Of a stretch of DNA of 64,000 bases, positions 1 through 11,917 are shown one piece after another. Source of the stretch: Erythrophleum ivorense (lineage: Eukaryota; Streptophyta; Magnoliopsida; Fabales; Fabaceae). The notes beneath the pieces are model-generated. The model was not told where the DNA came from. It ran no database searches and saw only the letters and a program-made list of their open reading frames with translations. How positions within the stretch are numbered: the first letter of the stretch is position 1; each line of letters begins with the position of its first letter. The stretch spans positions 47,455,283 to 47,519,282 of the forward strand of contig JAIUCV010000003.1 in the NCBI GenBank assembly GCA_026724425.1, in the 5' to 3' direction. The position numbers were made by a program, and so were the translations under genes.

Positions 1-2985
1 ATAAGAAAGAATCTTGGGTTTTACACCATGGGGAGTTAGAAATTGCAAGGAAATTGGAAGAAAAATTAATAGAAATCAAGTTAGGAAAGTGTGAGACTCT
101 TGAACATAATATAAAAACTGATTTGATACATGAATTTCCTTTGCATGTGTGAATATTTATTTGAGTTTCTAAGACCCCTAGGAAGCCTTCTAAGTGTGTC
201 TCCCATTGAGGAAAAATCAAAAAGCTCATGGGCTCTCCTAGATGTGTGTATCTCGACCAAGGCTAGAAGAATGGGCTAAGGACTATTTTAATTTGTTTCA
301 AGCTTGGTTTGGGACCTTATATGATGGAAGAAGTTGGGAGGAACCCTTAGGAAAAATTTAGAAGCTATAGATTGGAAGATGAGATAATAGGTTCCATAAT
401 ATAGTCTTAAGAAGCAACTTGTGTCTAGACTCTTGGAAATGTGATTATGGTGAATTCAAGGAATTTAAATGGAACCAAAAGCCTAGATATGAGAAGAAAA
501 TGGAACCAAGACTTTGAATTATGGTAGTTGCTTCATTAGGCCTTTTATGGAGCATATATGTGATTATAGGAAAAAGTGTGTCTTTAGTGTGTGTATGATG
601 TTCTAGCTTATTTCAACAATGTAATTGAACTCTATTCATGGTGTCTAGGCTCAAGAGATCTAACTCCATCCACTTGTGGATGTGTTACCAAAAAAGGGAA
701 GGAATAAGTCAAGGTTGAAGCTTGGAATTTCCACCAAGGTAGCTCTTCACTCTATTTTTGATTGCATTCTTGGATATGTATGTGTTATTGTATGCTTGTG
801 TGTGCATTTATATCTTGAGACATGCCACTTGATGTTATAATGTTGCATTGGTACCAATATGCTTCCTTGAATGTGAATTGATTGAGAAATGGCTCATAAG
901 AGTGAGGTGCCACCAAAAATCCCTTATTATGAGTGAGGAGATGCCAAAAGTCTCTAGGCATGGGTGAGACAAGGCCAAAAGTTTCATAGATGGATGAGGC
1001 TAAGTTAAAAGTCCCTAAGCCAAAGGTGAGGCTAATCCAAAAGTCTTAGAAATGGGATAAGACTAAGCCAAAAGTCCCTAAAGCTCATTCTTGACCTTGT
1101 GATGACTGTGTGGCATGAAAATGTGATTTAAATGCGTCATAGATAAGCTAAATTGAATGCTTGTGCTCTTTGACATGCTACATGCCTTGAATGTTTACTT
1201 GAATAAGTGTATGAGCTATTGAGATTCCATGAATCTCGCCCCCTTCCCTCTCCCATGTCATATTGCCTAGGTGGAATTCAAGAGCCTAAAAATGGAGGCC
1301 AAGAAGCATAGTTAGCTATATTGTAACAATTATGAAATTTGTATGGCTTTTGAATGTAAAGGAATATCAAAATACTTATGTATATATTATTTTTGAGTTG
1401 TAAACATATGAGCAAATGTAAAAGTATATATAAATGATGTACGAACCAAGTTCAGTACCAAATCAATGTAAATGGGAGGTTTGGACATTTGATGGCTTGT
1501 AAATGATAGCGTATTCTTGCATATGGCATGATGAAATTGAGATACATGATAATTTGGACCACCCATATAGTTCATATATGATACATTCTTACTTTAAAAC
1601 TTGCCCAAGAGGTGCTAGAATTAGTGAAAGACCATTTGAAACCAAAATAACCATTTCATGTTGTCAAAATTGCCAAATTCAAGAGCTACTCCAAGATTTA
1701 ATCAAATGACCTCTTCTTGGTCTAAAACTTGGTATGCTTATAGGTCTTATCTAGAACTTTTTGGAAAGCTAAAGTGCGTATTATTTGGTGCTCTAGAGAA
1801 TTTTTAGTAAATTTCCAAAGTTTGCTGAAATTCTTAAATTTGACAATGATACTATTCATAGAGTCAGAAAATTTTCCTTTATCACTCATGGGTCAAATGG
1901 TATCTAATGATTATGAAATTTACAAGAACAAACTAGACACTCATAGTGATCTATGCCAACTAGAAGCACATCAATTGGAGGTCTGTTGAGGGAGAAATGA
2001 TTTTCTAAATTTTTGTGTCAGTATTAGGGATGCTAACAAACCTTAGCTATTGTTCTATCAGTTTTTAAGGTCTAAAGGATTCTAAACTGGTATGGACTTA
2101 TTTTTTCCCTCTAGTTAACATATGTAGCTTTCCAAATTGTTATAGTTTTTTCAAATTGGAGTTATGTGAAATTAGTTATGAATTTTGAAATTTATATCAG
2201 TAAACTATATCAGAAACACTAGGCAATCTGACCTATGTTGCTTTTCTATTATCAAACATGATCCAAATGATGTTTTTATGACTTGGAATTATTTTTAGTA
2301 TAAAGTTAACATCTAAGGATTTCCAAAAAGCTATGGGTTGCTTGATTTTAATTTTTTTAGAATTAGTTATGATTTTCTAAAATTACTAGTAGAAAATAAA
2401 ATTCTATACCCGAGGTTGAATGTGATTTTTTTCTGGTTTTTGATCTCTAATCCATGGTTTATGGAATGTTTTGAAATTTTTGTAATTTGTATGCATAGAG
2501 TATGAGTAAAAAATGATATCAGTGAATCCACATGATTCATGGGACCTGGAATGAATTTTTAAACCCCGACATAATGCAAGACAATCTAAGGGCTTGTTTG
2601 ATTCTGTTTTGATTTTAATGTTTTTGAAACAAATATTTTTTAGAACAAATTTTGAAAACAAAAAAATTTAAAAATATGTTTGAATTATTATTTTGAAAAA
2701 TCATTATTTTTTGTTTTTTTTAATTCTGTAGAACAAAAATTACAAAACATCTAAAAAATATTTTGATTTTTCTATTTCCAAAAATATAATTATGTTTTTT
2801 TGTTTTACAAAACACTTTATTAAAAACACATTATCAAATAAGTTTTTTTTTTTAAAACAAAAAACCGTTCTGAAAATAGAAAATCAAATAGGCCACTTTT
2901 ATTCCTTTTCTTGGTTTTTCCTTGAATTCACCTTAGACTAACCTTGGATATGAGGATATGAATTTTAATATATTATGTTGTGACA
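1..2985 (+). mobile_element. Large Gypsy-type LTR, copy C (5' end outside window)
   Basis: This noncoding block belongs to a large-LTR superfamily with further copies at 13528, 21148, 38910, 40770, 44570, 46218, 56374 and 62695. Shared landmarks in order are a 'cctaagacccctag' block near 165, a run of 'caaaag' spacers around 900-1080, a 'gagctattgagattc' block near 1210, and a 'gattcatggga' block near 2540. The orientation is plus because the landmark order matches the copies that begin TGTAA and end TTACA. The right end is probably the degenerate terminus TGTTGTGACA at about 2985, after a MITE-like insertion at 2590-2894. Open reading frames inside it are short and match no protein family. 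The left end lies outside the window, so it is unknown whether this is a solo LTR or part of an element. Confidence 0.55.
2590..2894. mobile_element. MITE-like insertion inside LTR copy C
   Basis: An AT-rich block of about 305 bp starts GGGCTTGTTTGATTCTGTTTT-like and ends with the imperfect inverse, GGCCTATTTGATTTTC on the other strand. The interior is mostly A/T runs with no coding capacity. The LTR seems to continue on both sides. No clean target-site duplication is visible, so the superfamily (hAT or PIF/Harbinger) is unassigned. Confidence 0.4.
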
Positions 2986-3615
2986 TATCATGCGGCAGAA
3001 TTCAGAAAAAGAAAAAAAAGGAACCACCTTGACAATGCAAGAGTAAGTCATTCAACCACAATACTCTTGGTTATTGTAATTCAAGGTTAAAAAACAATGT
3101 TTGGAAAGTCCATCAACCTTATGTAGACAATGTGAAGTAACCTAATTAAGAAAATTTCACTTATTCACGAGATAACTCACGTGGGCAAAAAAATTAGATC
3201 GCAAGTGACAAATTTTTGCAAACAAAGGAAAACATAAAGCAATGAACTACACAAGAAAGATAAGTTTGTATACTTTTACTAATGTGGTGGTTTTCTTTTT
3301 TACATAATCTATAGCATACACTAATGTATCTTTCATATCCTTATATAGACATAACTCTATGATGTTTTAGTACCCTTCCTCCTACGCTTTAACCTTGCTC
3401 CTTAATTATGCTTTTAGCTTGGCTCTCACTTCCGCTTTGATCTCAGCTCTTAAGTCAACCCCCATTTTGGTTGTAACTTCAACTCTTAAATGGGCTGTAT
3501 TATCATCACTAGGACCCAACATGGCTAAAGTATAAATATGCTATTGACATCTTTATGCCTCCTTATTAAATACCCTTATCAATTTGAGAAAATCACTCTT
3601 TAAGGCTTCCAGTTT
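2986..3615. other. Intergenic, nothing recognised
   Basis: AT-rich sequence between LTR copy C and the broken membrane-protein locus. No open frame, repeat terminus or RNA gene was recognised. Confidence 0.5.
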
Positions 3616-4842
3616 TCACTCACACTCATCAAGCAATCTTAGCAAATCTTCTATGCCCTTAGGGAAGTTCATCACTATGTCCTCTTCATTGGACATGGAA
3701 TTAGAAGATTTGCCCTCAAAACATGATGTCGACAAGTCATGAATTTTTTTTTGGAGGATAATAGCATGAGTTGAAGAGTAGCTAATTGTAAGTCCTAACA
3801 CCCCAAATAAAGATAAGTAAACAAGAATTATTTTAGCAATGAACTTTTGCATTGTTGAAAAAATCTCATAATCACGTCTTATAGCCATATAAGTCTGGGA
3901 ATACCAATGTTTCACATCAACATACATCAACACTACCCTTAAGGTCATCAACCTCAACAACATTTAATCGAAAGGAAAGTTTTCTAGGACACCCAGGAGC
4001 TATGTAGCCTTGTTCTCAACATTGTACCTTTTCCTCACTTTTTCAAAATCATAACCAACTTCCATAACACATTGTTGGTTAAATGAAAACAAGGCAATAG
4101 GGTTTATGTCCCAAGTATAAACATATCAATGGGCCTACTCCACAATACCTCCAAAACCTTCCTTAAAAAAGATGCAACTGCACCTGCTTTCCACTAAAAA
4201 CGCATCTTTAATAAGTACATATTCCATAACATTAAAAAAAAATGATGCAAAAGGCACACCACTTCAGCATATCAACAAAGAGTAACAAAATTCAAGATAC
4301 ACTAGAGGGAATTGGGAGTAAGTTAGAGAAAGAAACTTCCTATGGTGGCAACAATATTAATTGCTAGTCCAAAGAAAAGCATACACCACCAATGAAAAGC
4401 TTCCTCACACAATTCCAGAGTAATTGCATTACCAGCCACAACACAAATCATAAGGCAATTTGAAAGGAAAATGAGTATAATGTTCAAAGGGATATGATAA
4501 TCCTATAGCCATCCCAAGTAGTCTTCCTTCATCATACTACTCCTAAAGCTAGTAATAAATGGCTTTTGCTGGACAACAAAGATGAAGTCCCTCAGTTTGG
4601 CCGTATTAATCAAAGATCTTTTATGATGAACAGTTACAACAAAACAACACTATACACAACAAGGCAGAAAGGGGAACAACCAAAAATAATGCAAAAGAGT
4701 AAAGTTTAACAAACCTAATTGTATCCCGCAATGGCCAACTAGAAACCACATGTAAATGTGACAAGCATGGAGAATATGAAATGCCTATAGCATCTCCCAT
4801 CACTTCGAGTAGCATCGAAGAAGGATCAACTTTGAGTGACAT
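3616..4842 (-). pseudogene. Broken locus for an unrecognised multi-pass membrane protein
   Basis: Reading right to left, coding-like pieces lie close together. An ATG at 4842 opens a frame with a possible AG|GTTTGT donor at about 4715/4714. A second piece at about 4600-4320 encodes two hydrophobic helices (around IPLNIILIFLS and WCMLFFGLAINIVATIG), with an in-frame TAG between GWL and DYH. A third at about 4120-3964 contains WDINPIALFSFNQQC and ends with two in-frame stops. A 115-codon open frame at 3963-3616 has one more helix (IILVYLSLFGVLGLTI) and an acidic tail ending LLRLLDECE. The membrane character and shared strand suggest one decayed gene. I do not recognise the family. The stops argue against a working gene, although unmodelled introns could remove some. 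Confidence 0.33.
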
Positions 4843-7166
4843 CAGTACAAGATCAACCTCCAGTAACTTTAGCGATAAGGAGGGAAAAAAGAAACGAGAG
4901 AGAAGAGGGAAATTAATCTACAAATTTTCAAACCCTTCTCTTAAATCGACCTAGCTCATAACCTCACTAGCAGTCTTAAAGACAAGTGTTATGTGTGTCT
5001 TACATACCTTTAAGTCCTCATAGGCATAATGACAGTCCAATTTGCATTCCCAAGGCCCAAATACTTAGTTTTAAAGCTTTAGGTCCCATTAAGTTACAAT
5101 GTAATGAAATAGTGAGTTGCTATGAATAATATGACTCTGCTAACAGCAAGTTACTTTAAGTAGCATGGCTTAGTTGAAAGAGACATGCCAACTTACCAAA
5201 GTCATAATTAACTCACATTTTCCCTTAATATAAATAGGGCACCCAATTGCGTTTCCCAGGATATGGTCATTCATAGTTCATACTTCCTTTGTATCACTTA
5301 ATACTTTGATTCTAGTACTCTTACGATAATACTTGTTTGCGTAAATCACACTCTCTTTTTGAAGCCGCTTATTCTTTGTTGTTGTCATTTCATATCCTTA
5401 TCCAGTTATATAGTTGGATCAAGACTCAAATGTCATTGGCAAAAGTTGACAAATTTATTGTACACTTTTTTAGATAAAATTTATTATATAGTTTTAAGGT
5501 CAAGAAAATTTTGTAAATTTTTTTTCTATATACTTTAAGGAGTATTGCTACTTATAAAGTAGTAGTGACATGAGTGTGGCCAATGAAGAATAATTTAGAC
5601 AAATATTCAACTAATTAAACTGCTATTTGTTTAATAATAAAACTTTGTTTATAGAATATTAAAATCAATTTTTCATGTTCCTATAAAAAAAAAGCTAGAT
5701 ATAGGTACAATCTTGTTTATATTTTTACTATCAAATTCAAAATAAAAACATGATATGCATACAAAAATATTTTAAAAGACAAAACCATGTAATACTAAAA
5801 ATTATATATTTATTATATTTTTCCTTAATAATAAAGATATAGAAATAACACATAATTTTTTTATAGAAAATTCCACTAATTATTCTTAACCTCCGTAAAT
5901 TACTCATTATTAAAAACAAATCAATGAAAGCTTGTGCTTGTATTCCCTCACGCTTGTACGTGTGTAAAATGGATCCACTCATAATCCTCGCTTTATCAAA
6001 CCTCATTCATATTCTTTCTTATGCAAAATGCTTAGCAAATCCCAGAGGAACAAAATAATTGGTGTCTAGAAAATTCGACACAGCATGACAATGGTTTGGC
6101 TTCGTGTTGGAAAGAACAGAAAAACAGCGCAATCATATTCGTGGACAATTAGCAAGAGAAAAAATTAAATTAAAAAATAAAAAAGTGAATGGCCCTGCAA
6201 CTTCAGGCCACAGTGCCAAAAGACAGGATGAAGACATTCAAATCTATGTTATGAACAAAGATACCTCTACTAAAAAAATCATCATCAGAAACCGTAAAGG
6301 CAAAGTTGTTTCAACTTTCAACCTACCAAATACCAATCTTTTAATAATTAAGTAAAAATACAACGTTGTTAACTTTATTCCAACTTTAGATCTCCAAATT
6401 TTCTTGTCTTCTTCCTTACATTTCGCCTCCATTAACCCCAAAAAAATGCATATTTTTACATACTTTAACTATTTAATTTTTGAATTTTATCCCTGCGTGA
6501 TTTAATATTTTTGATTTACTATTTATTGCTCTTCCTTGAAGCATGTTCATTTGTCATATTTTTACCTTATGGTGAGCAAGTTAAAAATTTGAATAAATTA
6601 TATAGATCTCTTTTGTATTTTGTATAAATTATATAAATTTTTTATTTATTTTGTAAATATGCAAACTTCTTACAAAATAAAAAAATTGACCTATATTTTA
6701 GTTTAATTCAAAATTTTTTTAACTACAATATCTTTTTATATATTTTTTTTATGAAAGATATATTAGGAAAAAAATTAGAAATTAGACTAAAATATATTTT
6801 AAAAAATAAAAAAATTTATATAATTTTTAATAATATTTAAAAAAAATTATGCAATGTATTCCGAACATTTTTAAATATTGTACAGTATAAAAGTAAAATT
6901 TTAAAAAATAAAAGACATGTATTTTGTAAGGATTAAAAATAGTATTTTCTCAAAGAACAAGGGTGATTTGGTTAATTCGTACAAATGCCAGCCCAGAACT
7001 TTGAAATTTTACCAACAATCCTCTCTGTTTCCCACTTGCATGTTCCAAAACCTGCCTTCAAACTCGAAACCTTAAAGTGAAAACCTCTCTTTAAACCTCA
7101 AACACCCACTTTGGCCTCTGTCATCAAACCCTCCTCCTTCTTCTCTTTCAGCTTAATTTCTTCACA
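4843..7166. other. Intergenic, AT-rich; nothing firmly recognised
   Basis: A TATA-like string (aatataaataggg) lies near 5228-5240 and could be the remnant of an LTR promoter, but no LTR ends were found. The 5450-5900 and 6580-6940 stretches are very AT-rich. A small plus-strand frame at 6104-6355 has no recognisable domain. The last ~150 bases before 7167 are pyrimidine-rich and are probably the promoter and 5' leader of the DUF538 gene. Confidence 0.4.
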
Positions 7167-7974
7167 ATGTCTAGAAAACCCAGATCTTTTCTTGTCACCA
7201 TCTTTCTTCTTCTTCTTCCTGTGACAATCTCTTCTTCATCATCATCATCATCATCATCGATGCACAACCTTCTTCGCGGCCATGGCCTACCATCTGGGCT
7301 CTTCCCAGAAAGCGTAAAGTCCTACAATTTTGACGAAACGGGGCGTTTAGAGGTGCACCTGGATCGTCCATGCTTGGCCAAGTTTGAAAACAGAGTGTTC
7401 TTTGAAAGTGTGGTGAGAGCCAACCTCAGTTACGGAGAGCTTAAGGGATTAGAAGGTCTCTCACAGGAAGAGCTTTTCTTATGGCTACCTGTGAAGGATA
7501 TTATAGTCAAAGATCCTTCCTCTGGTCTCATTCTCTTTGATATTGGCCTCGCTCATAAGCAACTCTCTCTCTCCCTCTTTGAAGATCCCCCCATTTGCAG
7601 TTCTCAAGGTACCATCCATCCTTCTCTGTAATTTTTTGAATTTTTGGCTAATGAGCAACCTTTTGTGTGGTGTGGAGATGGCTTGATCTTGCCAATTAAA
7701 CCGTCAATATTGGCTTCTTACAACCTTTCAGTTCTGGGTTTTGATTAGAAATTATAATGGGAAAACATGGGGACACAATGTTCCATGTCATCCAATTACT
7801 TTCCCGGCTGCCAAACAGTGGCTAGGCTGCTGTGTTAATTTTCTTCCCATCTCTCTCTCTCTGTGGTTTCGTTGTGTAATTATTAAGAATTGGAGTTTTG
7901 AATATCGGTGCTGAATGCGACATGCAGGTGTTTCCCTTGGAAGGAAGAGTATCGGTTTTCAAGATCAGAGATGA
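7167..7974 (+). CDS. DUF538 family secreted protein (two exons)
   Basis: Exon 1 is 7167-7608 and exon 2 is 7928-7974, giving 162 residues. The intron (7609-7927) starts GTACC and ends ATGCAG. It joins in phase 1 and replaces the unspliced tail with GVSLGRKSIGFQDQR and a stop, which is a normal end for the family. Residues 1 to about 22 form a hydrophobic signal peptide (FLVTIFLLLLPVTI), followed by a serine run encoded by TCA/TCT repeats. Residues from about 35 to 147 fit the DUF538 fold: HGLPSGLFP near the start, GRLEVHLDRPC, LSYGELKGLEGLSQEELFLWLPV, and the closing FEDPPICS. Proteins of this family are small, often secreted or endomembrane-associated, and their biochemical role is unsettled; no catalytic site is evident. 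The start codon is the first ATG of the frame (cacaATGTC). It converges on the bHLH gene 900 bp downstream. Confidence 0.88.
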
Positions 7975-8875
7975 AAGTTTGTCTATTTATTTGAACACAT
8001 GGTTTCTTTGGCTTCCTTTTTTTTCTTTTTTTTTTGTGTTTTTAAGAATTTTATGGAGTAAAGTGGATAGATCTCATTAGGGTTGTATTGGGTTAGGAAA
8101 CAGTAGAGAGGAAAAGAAAAAGGTGTGCCTTACTCATAAATGACAGCGGAGTTTACTACAAAAATCTTCCTGCAATTTTGTTTGGGGCCTTTTATCTGAT
8201 CTTCAAGGAATGTTATTTCAATTATTTTAATTTTATTTTCTCTATTCTCTTAATTTGTCTTTTTTTTCTTCAATCTCTTTACCTTTTACTGGCAAAGAAT
8301 GTTATCATTGCAGAGGAAAGTCTATTCAGTAAACTTTGGTTTTGCGCATCTTTGGATGCTGTTATAATGATTAATGAAAGTGAATTTACCTATCAAATTT
8401 TCAAATTTTTATATTGTTTATGTTGCTTAAATTAACGAATATATGATGAGATGTTTCATCTGGCTTTCATAGAATAATCAATGATTCAAAATTCAAAATA
8501 ACAGAGGGAAATGTTTGCGAAAACAAAGATATCTAATTCAATTAAGTTAATTAATAATCAAACTCAAGAATCAATTAAAGGACCCAGCTATGAATTTCTT
8601 TGAAAAGTATATATCTTTTGTTTTTATGTTTCTAACTGAACAAGGATGCAAAACTATCTTAGAAGTCATATGGTAATGTTAATCACACTGCATATGAAAT
8701 GATATATTCTTATATTATTTTATTTAATTTCCGTTGCATACAAAACTGATGTATAATATTCCTCTTGAATTCTAGTCGTCTTGGAACTCACGAACAAAAC
8801 TCAACAATAAATTAATCAAAACTCAAATTTTAAATTTGATGAAAAACTAAATGAGAAATAACTCCTCCAATTGCT
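7975..8875. other. Intergenic between two convergent genes
   Basis: About 0.9 kb of AT-rich sequence holding the 3' regions of the DUF538 gene (plus) and the bHLH gene (minus). No further gene or repeat was recognised. Confidence 0.55.
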
Positions 8876-9808
8876 CTATATGGCCCTAGTAATATCAAGC
8901 ATCAACTCCTGGGTTTGCTGACCTGCAAGTCTTTCACCATTCATGCCCTAAACAATCATCTAACATAAAATCAGTTTCTGGATAAAATTCTTAGTTGTTA
9001 AAGATGCAAATATATAATATATATATATATATATGCAAATTATAATACTAAGATGAATCAGTTATCATGAAATCACCTGAATGCAGGTTGTAATTAGGAA
9101 TGCTCCTTTTGTGGTGGTAATATTGGTGTCTATAAGTTCAATACCAAAAGTATTCATGGCCTCTATCAATTTCTTGATTCTTCCTCTTTTCTTTTCAATG
9201 ATGATCTTCATCCACAGCTTATTCCCATCAATTTGTGTCACCTTGACCTCTGCCTAAACAGCAAAATTACTCATTACAAACGGACATGTTTTTCTTAATA
9301 AAAAAGATTGGAATTTTATAGACAACCTGTATCCCACATTTCTTCATTTCTTCTGCTGCATCTATTTTATCTGTCTTTGACTTTGCTGTTTTCTCTGAAC
9401 TCGCTTCCATTGCTTGAAGCTCCTGAGTGAGACTCTCGACCTGGTCTTGCATATTCTTAATGTAGGTGATGGCATCTTCAATTATGGCCTCTCTGGTCAT
9501 CTGAAACCAAAATTCATTATAATGTTCAAAAACTACTCCCAGAAAAGTAGGATTATAGAAGAAAGTGAGGGTTTAGGTGTTGCATTTGTGATATTAGGTA
9601 CTAAAGATCGCAGCATCAACAGTCTACTACTGAGCTTCTCCCTTCTTTTCCTCTCAGTCTTGAGGTTCTTGGATTTGTACCCTCTTGTGTCATCATCATC
9701 ATCATATTTCCTCTTGCTGCTCATGCTTCCCCTGATGCTGCCACCTTCATTGTTATCACATAACTCATCAAAAGTAGCACATAACCCATCCTCATATGCA
9801 TAATCCAT
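8876..9808 (-). CDS. DYT1: DYT1-like bHLH transcription factor (four exons)
   Basis: Exons are 9808-9584, 9500-9327, 9253-9077 and 8947-8876, giving 215 residues with no internal stop; DYT1 proteins are about this length. Residues 46-95 form the bHLH: basic region KNLKTERKRREKL, helix 1 SSRLLMLRSLVPNITN, then MTREAIIEDAITYIKNMQ as loop and helix 2. E and R of the ER-x-RR motif are present for E-box contact, but the usual basic histidine is absent, as in DYT1. The TN-MT-EDAITYI signature favours DYT1 over AMS or bHLH35. The C-terminal half (AEVKVTQIDGNKLWMKIII, FGIELIDTN) fits the ACT-like domain of these factors. In Arabidopsis DYT1 controls tapetum development in the nucleus of anther cells; that role here is inferred. 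Introns 2 and 3 have GT donors and TTTAG acceptors. Intron 1 appears to be GC-AG. An upstream ATG at 9847 is in frame but MDYAYEDG at 9808 is the likelier start. Confidence 0.85.
9010..9034. repeat. AT dinucleotide microsatellite in bHLH intron 3
   Basis: An almost pure (AT)n tract inside the 129-nt third intron (9076-8948) of the bHLH gene. It is a likely length-polymorphic site. Confidence 0.8.
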
Positions 9809-9898
9809 CTTTGGAGAAAATGGATATGAGAAGGTAGAAACAAACAAGGTATTGAAGAAGCTCTTTCAAGAACTTGTAGATTGAGGAGTGAGTGGAGG

Positions 9899-9907
9899 CT
9901 ATATAAG
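9899..9907 (-). promoter_or_regulatory. Probable TATA box of the bHLH gene
   Basis: On the minus strand this reads CTTATATAG, about 92 nt upstream of the ATG at 9808. That leaves room for a start site and a ~60-nt leader. A (GA)n tract lies just upstream, at about 9935-9951, as is common in plant core promoters. Confidence 0.55.
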
Positions 9908-11450
9908 TACCTCTCACAAAAGCATCATGTCACAGAGAGAGAGAGAGAGAGTGTCTATGCATTTTGGTGGGTATTTTGTGATTACCAAACAATACTTTAG
10001 TTTAGTGGGTGGTTCAGGTGTGTTTGTTATGATGAAGAGAGAGAAAGAAATTCCAGCTTGGCCATTCAAGAGTGTTTGTAACATGTTGGAATCTTTCATA
10101 ACAGAATCATCAAGTTTTGTTATCAACTATGGTTATTCTGTTATAAAATGTTACTATAATTTAAATTGAATTTTTTTTTTAATTACTAATGTGCACCTTC
10201 TTAACTTTTCTTGTAAGTGGTAGGCTTCCTAAGAATAAAATAAATATATCAGTAATAGGACTATAGTTCCGAAGTGTTAGAAGTGAAAATGGATACTGTT
10301 TCTCATTTTCTGAAAATTTTGATCATGGTTCATTCTTGGGTTTGTTCTATTGAGTTTATCTGCAAAGGCATATAGAAATTAGCAAACAGAATATAAACTT
10401 TACTCTGAATATTATGTGATTGTGCTGTTTGTGCAATATTGAGTAAATAAACATTTTTCCTTTTGCATGTAGAAATTGGAATAAAGCAAATAAACTTTAT
10501 TCTGCATTTTTTGTTTGATTACCTTATAGTACTTTAACAGTTGGTCTTGTTGACTGCAACAGTACAAATGAGTGAGGTTGTTAGAGCAGACAGGCAGACC
10601 AGCCAGGCTGATTTTTATTTTTTATTTTCATATTTTTTATGGGCATACTATATTCCAAACTTTTGTCATGTGGTGTACCATCTCAGAACAGAAGGAAAAC
10701 ACTGTCATATCACTTATGGGCAAGATCAATTTCACTAAGTGCAACTGATAATGAATTTATGATGTTATTATGTATAAATAACATAAACTCCAATAGATTG
10801 ATGAAGCATAAATCTTTCACTGGCATGTATTAAGCGGAATTTTTTAGGGATATCTATTCCTTTGCGGCTGGTAATAACTGGTGCATTAACAAACATCGAA
10901 TCGATCACAAGAGAAGCTAATATTTAATTGGTGTTTAAGAGGAGCTAATATTAACTAGTATGGAGGTTGACACAAAGTTGGGACCAGATACAAACATAGA
11001 TATTTGTAGCACTGTAAAATTTGAAGTATTCTTGTACAATTTGAAAAGTAGTGTCGTGTTTGATATAAATGTTTTACACTTGTCGTATATAAATATGGCT
11101 TCTTTTTTTAAATGTATGTTCATGTTTTATAAAGATAAAATAATTTTTTATAATTAAATAACGGAATTATGCAGCCACAAAATGTAATATTTTCTTGTAA
11201 AATAATTTTTAGTCCCATGTAAACCCTTTTGACAAGATGAAATTGAGTTATTAATTTCAACTCAATTGATACATAAGGGTATGTAACGATTTGTCAATAT
11301 CTAAAAGCTGAGCGAAACAAGGGAAAGTACAAGATATGGAGATATGATGTTTGATTTGGCGCACAACAATATGAAAAGGACATTTCCACTATGAAGTCCT
11401 AGTGGTAACTTTTTGACGGATTTGATTTCCCCACACATTTTTAAACAGTA

Positions 11451-11605
11451 ATCTGGACGGTTTAAATTTTAAATTGTTTATCTTTATTTTTTGCTTAAAA
11501 TATTTTTTTAAAATAATTATCTAATTAAAATATTATTTTTATTTTATATTTTATATTTTTTAAAATAATAAAAATATTAAAATTTAAAATTTGGATCATT
11601 CAGAT
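11451..11605. repeat. Foldback / possible MITE
   Basis: The left edge (ATCTGGACGGTTTAAATTT) is the imperfect inverse of the right edge (read on the other strand ATCTGAATGATCCAAATTT), around an AT-rich core of about 100 bp. No target-site duplication was identified. Confidence 0.4.
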
Positions 11606-11887
11606 AAAAAATATACCATCTACACTTTGCATGGGAAGTGCAAAGAATCGGTTCGTGCTTTTTGACACTGTTGTTGCAATGTTAAAAATCTATTAGTTAT
11701 AGTGTTTAGCAACAAACATTATTAATTATGATATTTAATTATTTTTAAATTTTAATTATTTAAAAAACCGTAAAGAAGGCAAGGGGCTTTAATCAAGATA
11801 TTTAATTATTTTTAAATTTTATTTTTTAAAATTAAAAAAACACAAACAAATTACTCTATTTTTCAAATTCCTTATTTAGTATTAACC

Positions 11888-11917
11888 TGTGTCAAGGTCA
11901 GCTTTAGCCTTGACACA
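11888..11917. repeat. Perfect 10-bp stem inverted repeat
   Basis: TGTGTCAAGG and CCTTGACACA are separated by a 10-nt loop. Flanking ACCT and AGGT extend the pairing after a small bulge. No gene starts or ends beside it, so its role is unknown. Confidence 0.6.

Noticed and set aside
6104..6355. 83-codon plus-strand frame rich in Lys
   Set aside because: No recognisable domain, splice context or promoter; it lies in AT-rich intergenic DNA and could be chance.
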